A stretch of DNA of 64,000 nucleotides from Mesorhizobium sp. WSM3859 (GCF_002295065.1 NZ_NSGG01000017.1:55905-119904), one strand, 5' to 3'. Shown: positions 40,478 to 49,053, counted from the stretch's first letter. A program made the numbers and translations. The notes: a model not told the origin generated them from the sequence alone.

Positions 40478-41851
40478 TCAATCGAAACCGATCCAGATGT
40501 AGCCATCCTCCTCGCGGCACGGAAAGAGATGCAGCGGAGCCCGGTTCTTTGAAATATCGCCGAGAATCTCCATGCCGGCCGAAGTTCCGTCCTCGTTGAG
40601 CGCCTCGCACCACCTTACGATTTCGCCTGTATCCAGATCGAATCCGCTGTGATGCCAGCGACACACCAGCGTGCCGTCCTCGCCGAAAGTGCTCGTCCGT
40701 CCTGCGTGGCCGTTGGCCCGCGAGGCAGTCTCGAAGAATGGCAGCTTCAAATGCGGGCAGGCATTGTTGAAGGCGTAGACGCGCCCGCCCCTGCGCAAAA
40801 TCACGGCATAGAGCGCCTGGAACTCGATGACCTTGTGGTCGCCATCCTTCAGTTCGCTCGTGGCGACCGTGCGGTGCCAGGTCTTGCCGCCCAGCTGCAT
40901 AGTCTCGCGCGCGCCTTTTTCGTTCAGCCGGCGCTCGGCTTCAACCTTCAGCTTCTTTATCTCGTACAGCGTAATTCGGTCGGAGGTACCGCGCAAACGC
41001 ACGCGAATGAAATCGGATATTTCAACCTCACCCTTGACCTGTTCATAGAGCGTCTCGGTAATCAGGAGGCGGGTTCCGGCCTCCTTGTTGGCTGCTTCCA
41101 CCCGGCTCGCCACATTGACCGCATCGCCGATAGCCGTCAGGCGCTCGTTGCCGGGTGATCCGACCGAGCCGATCACCGCTTCGCCCAGATGCAAGCCGAC
41201 GCGAATATCGAAGTCGATGCCGTACATGGAGGCAAAAAAGGGTTTTAGCCGATCGACCGTGGCGAGGGTCTGCAGGGCCGCATTGACCGCGCGCACCGGT
41301 GCATCGTCCTGGCCCTGCACGCCGAATATCGCCATAAGCCCGTCGCCGACGAACTTGTCGATGTAGCCGTCGTTGAGCTCGATGACCTCAGCGACTTGAG
41401 TGAAGTACCGATTGAGCAGATACATGACATCGTAGGGCGTCAACGTTTCGGAGAAGTGGGTGAACCCGGCCACGTCGCTGAAGAAAATGACGACCGACTT
41501 CAGCTCGCCCGCACTGGTGGACCTGTGCGGTAGCAACTGACTGGTCATTCGCAGGTCGGTCTCGTCGAGTACGAGCCTGCGGAAGGTGATGTCGGAGTCG
41601 GGTCTGAGCTGGCATGCCAGGCGTACGTTGTTGCCAAGCCCCAACCGCTCCACGAGCGCGCGCTCCGGCGCGGTGCGCTCCGGGCAGCGGTCCGCGCCGT
41701 CGAGAATCCAAATCCGGCAGGTCGAGCACTTGGCCTTGCCGCCGCAAGCGCAGGCGATCGGGACATCTGCCCGGCGAGCTGCTTCAAGGACAGATTCCCC
41801 CAGCGCCGATTTGATCGATATGTCGTCGGGCAGTGACAGCAACGTAGGCAT
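40478..41851 (-). CDS. Ferredoxin-adenylate cyclase-Rieske fusion protein
   Basis: 457 residues in three parts. (1) A plant-type [2Fe-2S] ferredoxin domain, about 1-98: Cys36, Cys42 and Cys45 in CACGGKAKCSTC, and Cys80. (2) A class III nucleotide cyclase, about 115-300: metal Asp126 (FFSDVAGF) and Asp170 (KFVGDGLMAIFG), adenine-selecting Lys166 and Asp243, transition-state Asn246 and Arg250 in GDAVNVASR; all present, so probably an active adenylate cyclase. (3) A Rieske [2Fe-2S] domain, about 320-457: Cys365/His367 (CPHL) and Cys397/His400 (CRWH). No membrane segment. Redox control of cAMP production is the inference. It stands alone on the minus strand. Confidence 0.9.
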   Translation of the reverse strand: MPTLLSLPDDISIKSALGESVLEAARRADVPIACACGGKAKCSTCRIWILDGADRCPERTAPERALVERLGLGNNVRLACQLRPDSDITFRRLVLDETDLRMTSQLLPHRSTSAGELKSVVIFFSDVAGFTHFSETLTPYDVMYLLNRYFTQVAEVIELNDGYIDKFVGDGLMAIFGVQGQDDAPVRAVNAALQTLATVDRLKPFFASMYGIDFDIRVGLHLGEAVIGSVGSPGNERLTAIGDAVNVASRVEAANKEAGTRLLITETLYEQVKGEVEISDFIRVRLRGTSDRITLYEIKKLKVEAERRLNEKGARETMQLGGKTWHRTVATSELKDGDHKVIEFQALYAVILRRGGRVYAFNNACPHLKLPFFETASRANGHAGRTSTFGEDGTLVCRWHHSGFDLDTGEIVRWCEALNEDGTSAGMEILGDISKNRAPLHLFPCREEDGYIWIGFD

Positions 41852-42204
41852 CGGAACTGATCTTCCAGTACGAAGTGGCGCCAGACGCTGGTGTTAACAA
41901 CAGGTCTGTCAGCCGGACACCGTTTTGGCCTCGTTCCGGCGACATTAGCCCAGCAGCGGCTTGGATGCCATCGTCGAGTCCGATAGTCCGCCTGGGTCGG
42001 TCGAAAGGCGCGTTTCGCGTCGGGGTTTGACCACCAGGCAGCCCCCGTTCCACGGGTGGGGAAATGCCGGACACAATCCAGAAACAAGATTCAACAATCC
42101 GGAAAAACTCGCGAAAAAACCCGCTGTCATAAACGGCACCGGAGCAGCCGAACGATTGCGGCGCGCGACAAAAGACATCGATCTTAAACCAAGGATTGCC
42201 GACT
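41852..42204. other. Divergent intergenic region, no gene recognised
   Basis: 353 bp between the cyclase (minus) and the His/Lys-rich gene (plus). Frames are open on both strands but are not protein-like. Promoters for both genes must lie here; no consensus box was identified with certainty. Confidence 0.4.
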
Positions 42205-42528
42205 ATGAAAAAGACCCTTCTTTCCGCTCTCGGCCTGGCCGTCGCGCTCGCTTTCGCGGTGCCGGCGCTCGGCACCACCGAAGCCAACGCCGCCGCGACG
42301 ACCACCGCTCCCACGACGACCACGACCTCTGCTCCGGCCGCGAAGCCGGCCGCCAATGGCCCGCACAAGAAGCTCAAGAAGCATCGCCGTCATCACGCCA
42401 AGAAGCATCACGTGGCGAAGCACCACAAGCATCACGTCAGGAAGCATCACGTGAAGAAGCATCACGTGAAGAAGCACCACGTGAAGAAGCACCACGTGAA
42501 GAAGCCTGCCGCGAAGAAGGCTGCGTAA
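42205..42528 (+). CDS. Secreted His/Lys-repeat protein
   Basis: 107 residues from ATG 42205. Signal peptide MKKTLLSALGLAVALAFAVP, then a Thr/Ala/Pro linker, then repeats of KKHHV and KKHHVAKHHK (about 56-100), ending in PAAKKAA. The mature protein holds roughly 20 His and more than 20 Lys, which suggests metal (Ni, Co, Zn, Cu) or polyanion binding in the periplasm. Codon-level repeats of CACCACGTGAAGAAG (about 42412-42505) point to slippage expansion. A terminator follows at 42655-42684. Function not known. Confidence 0.75.
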   Translation: MKKTLLSALGLAVALAFAVPALGTTEANAAATTTAPTTTTTSAPAAKPAANGPHKKLKKHRRHHAKKHHVAKHHKHHVRKHHVKKHHVKKHHVKKHHVKKPAAKKAA

Positions 42529-42536
42529 GCGCTGCC

Positions 42537-42590
42537 TCTGCTTCCATGCAATTCCGGACGGAAACCGCTTCACGCTTTCCTGGAATTGCG
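42537..42590. repeat. Dispersed repeat family C, copy 3
   Basis: TCTGCTTCCATGCAATTCCG, then GGACGGAAACCGCTTCACGC and TTTCCTGGAATTGCG. It starts nine bases beyond the stop of the His/Lys-repeat gene. Confidence 0.75.
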
Positions 42591-42654
42591 AACACCTTCA
42601 TGACCGGATGATCCCGGACCGCTTCCAAAGGGTTCAGGATCATCGCTTCCCGAA

Positions 42655-42684
42655 AACGCCGCCCTCCTCCCGGGCGGCGTTTTT
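42655..42684 (+). terminator. Rho-independent terminator
   Basis: AACGCCGCCC pairs with GGGCGGCGTT around TCCTCCC, followed by TTTTG. It lies about 126 bp after the His/Lys-repeat gene. Confidence 0.8.
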
Positions 42685-42768
42685 GTATCATCTTCGAAGC
42701 GGCATGATCTTTTCCGGCAACCGGTAAGCCCTTTTCGCCAATGCGGTCCTTCGGTTCGGGATCATGCC

Positions 42769-43365
42769 TTACTTCTTCTGCGGATGGATCGTCTCGCCGC
42801 GCTTCAGCATCGCCACCAGATCGGCGATCTTCTTCTTGCGCCCCGCCTCGGTCTTCATGTTGTGGGTGCGAAAGGCGAGCGCGAAACGGTTCTGGGCGGA
42901 AAGCGTTTCCAGCATTGCCTTCGCCTTAGGCTCGGCATCGATCGCGGCCTGCAGGTCGGGCGGAATGGTCATCTCCTTCGAGCCGGCATAGGCGCGGTCC
43001 CAGCGGCCGTCGGCCTTAGCAGCCTCGACCTCGCGCAGGCCATGCTCGGTCATGCGGCCTTCTCCGATCAGGCGCGCGACATTGTCGATGTTGATCTTGC
43101 TCCAGAGGCTCTTTTTGCCGCGCGGCGTGTAGCGCTGCAGGAAGCTCTTGTCGTCGAGCGACTTGCGCACCGCGTCGATCCAGCCGAAGCAGAGCACGAC
43201 GTCGATGGCTTGCTTCGGCGTGATCGAGGCGAGTCCCGAGCCGACCTTGTGGATCTTGATCCAGACCTCGCTTTCGGAGGCGTGGTTGTCGGCCAGCCAG
43301 GCGTGGAAGCTTTGCGCATCGGGGAATTCCCGGACTTTTTCCGGATCGACCTTGATCGGAGCCAT
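42769..43365 (-). CDS. YdeI/OmpD-associated-family protein
   Basis: 198 residues. FHAWLADNHASESEVWIKIH and LCFGWIDAVRKSLDDKSFLQ, then RYTPRGKKSLWSKINIDNVA and a C-terminal NRFALAFRTHNMKTEAGRKK match the YdeI (bacteriocin-protection, DUF1801-related) family. Cytoplasmic. The function is unknown; in enterobacteria ydeI is linked to stress and peptide resistance. Followed downstream by family B repeats. Confidence 0.9.
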   Translation of the reverse strand: MAPIKVDPEKVREFPDAQSFHAWLADNHASESEVWIKIHKVGSGLASITPKQAIDVVLCFGWIDAVRKSLDDKSFLQRYTPRGKKSLWSKINIDNVARLIGEGRMTEHGLREVEAAKADGRWDRAYAGSKEMTIPPDLQAAIDAEPKAKAMLETLSAQNRFALAFRTHNMKTEAGRKKKIADLVAMLKRGETIHPQKK

Positions 43366-43392
43366 TGTTGTTCCTCCTTGCGCGGCGCCGGA

Positions 43393-43566
43393 GCTGCTGA
43401 TCTCCCCCCTCGTGGGGGAGATGGCCGGCAGGCCAGAGGGGGCGCTGTCCCGCCAACCTGTCGAGGCGTTCCTATAACCGGTCGAGATTAAACTGAAAGG
43501 CTGCGTTCCTTCGCGCCCCCCTTTGCCCTGCCGGGCATATCCCCCACAAGGGGGGAGATTGGCTGT
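43393..43566. repeat. Intergenic palindromic repeat, family B (two arms)
   Basis: One arm at 43393-43457 (CTGATCTCCCCCCTCGTGGG, then AGATGGCCGGCAGGCCAGAG) and a mirrored arm at 43513-43566 (CCCTGCCGGGCATATCCCCC, then ACAAGGGGGGAGATTGGCTG). Confidence 0.8.
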
Positions 43567-43664
43567 TCCATCATCGGACCTTCCGATACCAGTATCGGTT
43601 TCTTCCGTTTCCGCTTTGAGCGCAGGCCTGCCACATGACGTCGATGCAAAGGGAAGGCATGGAC

Positions 43665-44381
43665 ATGGAAAAGATCCTGATCGTCGGCGGCAGTTCGGGC
43701 ATGGGGCTGGCGCTTGCCAGGCGCTGCCTCGAGGAGGGCGCGCACGTCATCATCGCCGGGCGTGGCGAAGCGAAGCTGAACGCGGCAAGGGATGGGCTCG
43801 GCCGGCCGGGAGCGCTCGAAACGGCGGTGGCCGACATCAGTCGCGAGGATGAGGTCGCGGCGCTGTTCGCGCGCATCGGCAGGCTCGATCATATCGTCAG
43901 TACCGCCGCGGCGATCGAAGGTTCCTATCGGCTGTTGCCCGAGATCGAGCTTTCGGCCGCGCAGCGTGTGGTAGAGAGCAAATTCTACGGACCGCTGCTT
44001 CTCGCCAAGCACGGCGCGCCAAAGCTGCCATCGACAGGTTCGCTCACCTTCGTCTCCGGCATTGCCGCCTACCGGCCGGCGGCGCGCGGCTCGGTGGTTG
44101 CCGCAGTGAATGCAGCACTCGAAGGGCTGGTGCGGGCCTTGGCGGTCGAGCTGGCGCCGATCCGCGTCAACCCCGTCTCGCCCGGCTGGGTCGACACGCC
44201 GATCTGGGAATTCGTCGCCGGTGACAGGAAGGCTGAGACCCTGGCTGCCATGGCGGAGCGCCTGCCAGCGGGACGGGTCGGAAAGCCGGAAGATATCGCC
44301 GACGCGATCCGCTTCCTGATCGGCAACGGCTTTACGACGGGGACGACGCTACATGTCGAGGGCGGGCACCGGCTGGTGTGA
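43665..44381 (+). CDS. Atypical SDR-family protein lacking the Tyr-Lys pair
   Basis: 238 residues from ATG 43665, seven bases after GGAAGG. Rossmann motif GGSSGMGLALARRC and a C-terminal VNPVSPGWVDTPIWEF and GTTLHVEGGH are normal for the family. Where YxxxK is expected the sequence is GSVVAAVNAALEGL: the Lys is Asn and the Tyr is Val. NAD(P) binding seems intact but classical dehydrogenase chemistry is unlikely. The 3' end overlaps the convergent LysR gene by 50 bp. Confidence 0.88.
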   Translation: MEKILIVGGSSGMGLALARRCLEEGAHVIIAGRGEAKLNAARDGLGRPGALETAVADISREDEVAALFARIGRLDHIVSTAAAIEGSYRLLPEIELSAAQRVVESKFYGPLLLAKHGAPKLPSTGSLTFVSGIAAYRPAARGSVVAAVNAALEGLVRALAVELAPIRVNPVSPGWVDTPIWEFVAGDRKAETLAAMAERLPAGRVGKPEDIADAIRFLIGNGFTTGTTLHVEGGHRLV

Positions 44382-45282
44382 CCGGCGCGAAGCCCTCTCC
44401 CAACGCGGTGAGCAGCGCCTTCAGCGCCGGTGGCTGGACGCGGCGGCGACGCCAGACCATCACGATGTCGGCCGAGCGGACGGGGCCGGGCCAGGCAAGC
44501 TCGGCCACCTCTGCGCGCTCGATCGCGGCGGCGACCGCCAGCCGCGGCACGAGGCCAAAGCCGGCGCCGGCCGCCACCAGCCCGGCGATGGCGTCGATGC
44601 TGCCGGCTTCGGCGGCCAGCCTTGGCTTGCCAAGCCCCGCTTCGCCGAACGCCTTGTCGACCATGGCGCGGTAGACGCAGCCGGTCTCGGTGGCGACGAA
44701 ATGTTTTTCGGCCAGCGTCGCCAGATCGATATCCGTCCGATTGTCGCCGGGCGGGGCGATCAGCGCCAGCGGCTCGACCGCCACCACGCGCCGGGCAAGG
44801 CGCCGGTCGGATGCGCCGGTATCGAGCTCAGGCGGCCGCTCGAAACAGAAGGCGACGTCGATCTCGCCGTCACCCAGCCGGCGCAGCAAGTCGCCGCTGC
44901 CGGCGATCCGGAGCTTGATGTCGATACCGGCATGCGTAGCGCGGAAACCGGCCAGCCATGGAGCCAGCCTTACCGAGGCGATCGTCTCCAGCGCGCCGAT
45001 CGACAGGCTGCCGGCCGTCCCTGCCCCGGTGGCATCAATGGCGGCGCGCGCATCGTCGGCAAGCGCCAGCAGGTCCTCGGCATAGGGTTTCAGCGCCTCG
45101 CCCGCCGGCGTCAGGGTGAGCCCCTGCCGCGAGCGAGTGAACAGGCTGGTGCCAAGCTCGGCCTCCAGCGCCTGGATCTGGTCGCTGACGCTCGACTGGG
45201 CGAGATTGACCTCCTGCGCCGCGCGCGTGACGTTGCCCGTGCGCGTGACCGCCAGAAAGGTCTTCAGCAGCCTTGGATGCAT
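44332..45282 (-). CDS. LysR-family transcriptional regulator
   Basis: 316 residues. Winged helix-turn-helix at the N-terminus (VTRAAQEVNLAQSSVSDQIQ, then LEAELGTSLFTRSRQGLTLT), ligand-binding domain with GALETIASVRLAPWLAGF and CVYRAMVDKAFGEAGL. The target genes are uncertain. Its gene overlaps the 3' end of the SDR gene, and the HtrA-like gene follows seven bases beyond its start on the other side. Confidence 0.93.
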   Translation of the reverse strand: MHPRLLKTFLAVTRTGNVTRAAQEVNLAQSSVSDQIQALEAELGTSLFTRSRQGLTLTPAGEALKPYAEDLLALADDARAAIDATGAGTAGSLSIGALETIASVRLAPWLAGFRATHAGIDIKLRIAGSGDLLRRLGDGEIDVAFCFERPPELDTGASDRRLARRVVAVEPLALIAPPGDNRTDIDLATLAEKHFVATETGCVYRAMVDKAFGEAGLGKPRLAAEAGSIDAIAGLVAAGAGFGLVPRLAVAAAIERAEVAELAWPGPVRSADIVMVWRRRRVQPPALKALLTALGEGFAPVTPAGARPRHVASSPS

Positions 45283-45288
45283 CCGGCG

Positions 45289-46191
45289 CTATTGCAGTTG
45301 CGGCTTCTTGAGGAAGGAATTGCGGTCTGCCGATTTGACGCGCAGCCAGGTCTCGCGGCCGTCGCGCACGACGCGCAGCGGAATTTCCGCGCCGGCCGGG
45401 TTCTGCCAGAGTTTTCTGTAGAAGTCGGCAAGGCCGTCAACCTCGCCGTCGCGGACATCGGAGATGATGTCGCCCTGGCGCAGACCCGCCTTGGCGGCGG
45501 GACCGCCTTCGGCCACGCTCATCACCACCACCATGCCGTTCGATTCGGCCGAGAAGGCGCCAAGCCACGGGCGCGGCGCCTTGGCCGCCTGGCCGCGCTT
45601 GATGAGATCGTCGAGGATCGGCGTCAGAAGATCGATGGGCACCACCATGTTGATGTCGGCCACCTCGCCGGCGCGGCTCATCTGCAGGCGCAGCGAGCCG
45701 ATGCCGAGCAGCTTGCCGTCGCGGTCGAACAGCGCGGCCCCGCCCCAGGACGGATGCGCGGGCGTGATGAAGATCGCTTCGTCGATCAGATATTCCCAGT
45801 AGCCGGCGAATTCCTGCTTGGTGACGATGTGGGCGTCGACCTGCTGGCCGATGCCGTCGGCGAGCGTGACGGCATCGCCGATATTGGCCTTCCTGGCGTT
45901 GCCGAGCTGGACAGCCGGCAGATTGAGCGGCGACAGCGCCTGCACCAAGCCGAAACCGGTCTCCTGGTCATAGGCCAGCGCGTGCGCGGCGACCACGCGG
46001 CCGTCCTGGTCGGTCAGCCACACTTCCTCGGCCTCGGTGATGAGGTAGCCTATCGTGAGCACCAGGCCGTTGTCGCGGATCACCACGCCGCTGCCTTCGC
46101 GGCGCGTGCCCAGCGCATTGGCGGTAAAAGCGTCGTCCGGAACCGTGGCGCGCACGGCAACGACGGAGCGCGAAATTTTCTCGATGGTCAT
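45289..46191 (-). CDS. HtrA/DegP-like protein with PDZ domain and no catalytic triad
   Basis: 300 residues from ATG 46191 (ATG 46206 possible). No signal peptide. REGSGVVIRDNGLVLTIGYL aligns with the DegP first strand, but the expected NH(V) is GYL (about 47-50), the Asp position is ETGFGLV (about 77-82) and the Ser position is PSWGGAAL (about 147-153), where GNSGG is expected. A PDZ domain (about 205-290) follows with EGGPAAKAGLRQGDIISDV. So this is a chymotrypsin-fold pseudoprotease plus PDZ, probably a binding scaffold. It starts six bases before the LysR gene end but is transcribed separately in the same direction. Confidence 0.85.
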   Translation of the reverse strand: MTIEKISRSVVAVRATVPDDAFTANALGTRREGSGVVIRDNGLVLTIGYLITEAEEVWLTDQDGRVVAAHALAYDQETGFGLVQALSPLNLPAVQLGNARKANIGDAVTLADGIGQQVDAHIVTKQEFAGYWEYLIDEAIFITPAHPSWGGAALFDRDGKLLGIGSLRLQMSRAGEVADINMVVPIDLLTPILDDLIKRGQAAKAPRPWLGAFSAESNGMVVVMSVAEGGPAAKAGLRQGDIISDVRDGEVDGLADFYRKLWQNPAGAEIPLRVVRDGRETWLRVKSADRNSFLKKPQLQ

Positions 46192-46392
46192 CGATCCATC
46201 CTGCATTGCGGGTCTTTGTCTATAAGTATGGCCGAAGGGGCGCGGCGCAAGGGTGATCTTCCCCCTGCGCACTGGCACAAGCGCTAGTTCAACGAAGATT
46301 GAACTTTTTTCTTTGACGCCGGCAAACCCGCACCTAAATTTATCGCCATCAGTGGACGCGCTGCCCCTCCCGAACCCGCAAGGCCCTTGCAC

Positions 46393-47262
46393 ATGAACCA
46401 ATATATCCCGCCGAAAGTCTGGACCTGGAACAAGCCGAATGGCGGCGAGTTCGCCTCGATCAACCGGCCGATCGCCGGCCCGACGCATGAGAAGGAGCTG
46501 CCGGTCGGCAAGCACCCGCTGCAGCTCTATTCGCTGGCCACGCCCAATGGCCAGAAAGTGACGATCATGCTGGAAGAGCTGCTGGCGCTCGGCCACAAGG
46601 GCGCGGAATACGATGCCTGGCTGATCAAGATCGGCAATGGAGACCAGTTCGGCTCGGGTTTCGTCAAGGTCAACCCGAACTCGAAGATCCCGGCGCTGAT
46701 GGACCAAAGCGAGCCGAGGCCGGTGCGGGTGTTCGAGTCCGGCTCGATCCTCACCTATCTCGCCGAAAAATTCGGCGAATTCCTGCCGACCGAGCGCGCG
46801 GCGCGCGCGGAGACCTTCTCCTGGCTGTTCTGGCAGATGGGTTCGGCACCCTATCTCGGCGGCGGCTTCGGCCATTTCTACGCCTATGCGCCGGAGAAGA
46901 TCGAATACGCCATCGACCGTTTCGCCATGGAGACCAAGCGGCAGATGGACGTGCTCGACCGCCGTCTGGCGGAGAGCGAATATCTCGCCGGCCCCGACTA
47001 CACGATCGCCGACATGGCCGTGTGGCCTTGGTATGGCGGGCTCGCCAAGGGCCGCAGCTACAATGACGCCCACCAGTTCCTGTCGGTGCATGAATACAAG
47101 AACGTGCAGCGCTGGGCCGACGCGATCGACGCGCGGCCGGCGGTGACGCGCGGCCGCATGGTCAACCGCATGTCCGGGGACCCGGCCTTCCAGCTGCGCG
47201 AGCGCCATGACGCCAGCGACTTCGAGACGAAGACGCAGGATAAGCTCGAAGCGGCGGAGTGA
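46393..47262 (+). CDS. yghU: YghU-type glutathione S-transferase (disulphide-bond oxidoreductase)
   Basis: 289 residues from ATG 46393. NQYIPPKVWTWNKPNGGEFA and SINRPIAGPTHEKELPVGKH match the YghU/YfcG group. LQLYSLATPNGQKVTIMLEE and NPNSKIPALMD are the thioredoxin-like GSH site; the GST C-terminal helices follow (IADMAVWPWYGG). In E. coli YghU binds two GSH and reduces organic peroxides and disulphides. Cytoplasmic. Family B repeat arms follow it. Confidence 0.93.
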   Translation: MNQYIPPKVWTWNKPNGGEFASINRPIAGPTHEKELPVGKHPLQLYSLATPNGQKVTIMLEELLALGHKGAEYDAWLIKIGNGDQFGSGFVKVNPNSKIPALMDQSEPRPVRVFESGSILTYLAEKFGEFLPTERAARAETFSWLFWQMGSAPYLGGGFGHFYAYAPEKIEYAIDRFAMETKRQMDVLDRRLAESEYLAGPDYTIADMAVWPWYGGLAKGRSYNDAHQFLSVHEYKNVQRWADAIDARPAVTRGRMVNRMSGDPAFQLRERHDASDFETKTQDKLEAAE

Positions 47263-47270
47263 GGCGTTGA

Positions 47271-47470
47271 AGCTGCTGATCTCCCCCCTCGTGGGGGAGA
47301 TGGCCGGCAGGCCAGAGGGGGGCGCGAAGGATCGCGGCCTCCGGTGTTTGCGTCGGTCAAGCACTGTTGGGCAAAATGATTTAGCTTACTTAGCTGGGAA
47401 GGCTGGCGGGACAGCGCCCCCCTCTGCCCTGCCGGGCATCTCCCCCACAGGGGGGGGAGATTGGCTGTCG
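47271..47470. repeat. Intergenic palindromic repeat, family B (two arms)
   Basis: Arm 47271-47327 (GATCTCCCCCCTCGTGGGGG, then AGATGGCCGGCAGGCCAGAG) and mirrored arm 47402-47470, separated by about 75 bp. They sit between two convergent genes. Confidence 0.8.
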
Positions 47471-47481
47471 CCAGCGCCCCA

Positions 47482-48027
47482 CTACCTTCCATAAGTATAC
47501 GTAACCGTCGCCTCGCCCAGCGCCTGGCTCTTCGCCGCGACCGACACCATCTCCGGTGACGGATTTTCCGGCGCGCGCAGCGTCTTTTCGCCCAACGCAT
47601 AGAGCGTGAAGACATAGTGATGCTGGCCGCTGCCGGGCGGCGGGCATGGACCGAAATAGCCGGCGCGGCCGACGCCGCCCTTGCCCATCACCGAGCCCTT
47701 GGGCATGCGCTTGCCGCCCTCGGTGCCGGCGCCTTCACCCAGGCCCTTGGCGCTGGCCGGGATGTTCCAGGCCAGCCAGTGCCAGAAACCCTTGCCGCCA
47801 TTGGCATCGGGGTCGAACATGGTCAGCGCGTAGCTTTTGGTGCCGGCCGGCGGATCCTTCCAGGCTAGCGCGATCGATACGCTCTTGCCGCCGCAGCCGG
47901 CCTTGTCGCCGAGGTATTTCGCATTCCATTTGCCGTCGGAGACCGACGGGCTGGAGATTTCAAATGCCTCCGCCTGCACGGCGAAGGCGACGAGGGCAAG
48001 CATGATGAAACCGAGGCGCAAGATCAT
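47482..48027 (-). CDS. YbhB/YbcL (PEBP-like) family protein, exported
   Basis: 181 residues from ATG 48027 with signal peptide LRLGFIMLALVAFAVQAEA. DPDANGGKGFWHWLAWNIPA and GRAGYFGPCPPPGSGQHHYV are the PEBP/Raf-kinase-inhibitor-like anion-binding motifs; the fold is a small beta barrel. Periplasmic, function unknown. Confidence 0.92.
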   Translation of the reverse strand: MILRLGFIMLALVAFAVQAEAFEISSPSVSDGKWNAKYLGDKAGCGGKSVSIALAWKDPPAGTKSYALTMFDPDANGGKGFWHWLAWNIPASAKGLGEGAGTEGGKRMPKGSVMGKGGVGRAGYFGPCPPPGSGQHHYVFTLYALGEKTLRAPENPSPEMVSVAAKSQALGEATVTYTYGR

Positions 48028-48220
48028 GACACTTCTCCCCATCTGGCCGAGGTGAGCGATACTATAGCTAACGTCGGGTGGTATTCGCGCAACTTTGTGT
48101 GACGACCTGCGCACTCCGCCGCGTTGCGCCCCCAGGGGCGCCGCCATCAGGCCCTCCGCGGCAAGCTACCCGACAGCCCTCGAAAAGGAGGGCTATGCCC
48201 CTTCACGAATTCTTTCAGCC

Positions 48221-48245
48221 GGAACATCCCCTGCGAGCCTCCGTT
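48221..48245 (+). promoter_or_regulatory. EcfG-type promoter of the Gly/Ala/Ser repeat gene
   Basis: GGAAC (48221-48225), 16 bases, CGTT (48242-48245): exact consensus, 38 bp before the start at 48284. Confidence 0.7.
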
Positions 48246-48283
48246 GGAAAATTAACCAACGATTGAACCAAGGAGAATTCCCG

Positions 48284-48825
48284 ATGATGAAGAAAATCCT
48301 CGCAGCGTCCCTGCTTACCATCGCGCTCGCCGCATCGGGCGCGATGGCGCAATCGGTCGGCGGCGGCGCGACCGCCGGGGTAGCGTATCCGGCGGTGCCT
48401 CCGCCGGCACTGGCGGTGTATCGGGCGGCGCAACAGGCAGCGTTTCGGGTGGCGTGACAGGCGGCATCACCGGCAACGCGACAGGTAGCGCCTCGGGTGG
48501 CGCGACAGGCAGTGCCGCGGGCGGGGCAACAGGCAGTGCCGCCGGTGGTGCGACGGGCAGCGCCACGGGCGGCGGGACCGGCAGTGCGTCGAGCGGCGCG
48601 ACAGGAAGCGCCGCAGGTTCGGGCGGAACAACCGGGAGCGCCTCGGGTGGTGGAACAGTGACCGGCACCACGTCGGGCACAACGGACTCAACCACCACAG
48701 GCTCCACGATCCAGGCGCCGACAAACGGTATGGAGGACCGCTGCAAAGACGTCCTCGGCAACGACACCGACAACAACACTCCCAGCGGCGCAATCACCTC
48801 CGATATGCAGAACTGCAACAAGTAG
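48284..48825 (+). pseudogene. Secreted Gly/Ala/Ser/Thr-repeat protein, frameshifted at a G run
   Basis: Starts at ATG 48284 behind AAGGAGAATTCCC. Signal peptide MMKKILAASLLTIALAASGA. After GGGATAG (run of four G at 48377-48380) the frame breaks; one more G joins it to the second frame, which runs GSVSGGASAGTGGVSGGATG and then the repeat GSASGGATGSAAGGATGSAA to 48825. The whole span is 542 nt, one short. The C-terminus has DRCKDVLGN and MQNCNK, a possible disulphide. Secreted; function unknown. Terminator at 48871-48905. Confidence 0.7.
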
Positions 48826-48870
48826 GTGGCGCTCCATCTCCGCGTCGGTGTCCCGGCGCGGAGCCAACAA

Positions 48871-48905
48871 AAAAGCCCCGCCGGTGGAGGCCGTCGGGGC
48901 TCTTT
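48871..48905 (+). terminator. Rho-independent terminator
   Basis: AGCCCCG (48874-48880) pairs with CGGGGCT (48895-48901), followed by CTTTCGTTT and preceded by an A run, so it can act for both strands. Confidence 0.75.
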
Positions 48906-49053
48906 CGTTTGGACCATGGAGGTGGGACCCCAAGGTCGGGTCGATCCAGGGGGTGTTGGATCGGCCGCGACCCTAGCCGAGGAATGGGCCGCGCGGACAA
49001 TCACGCCTGCGCACTACCAATCACGCCTGCGCGAGGCGGCGGTGATGGAAGGC

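Noticed and set aside
44353..46287. Plus-strand frame of 644 codons over lysR and the HtrA-like gene
   Set aside because: It spans two real minus-strand genes and lacks domains.
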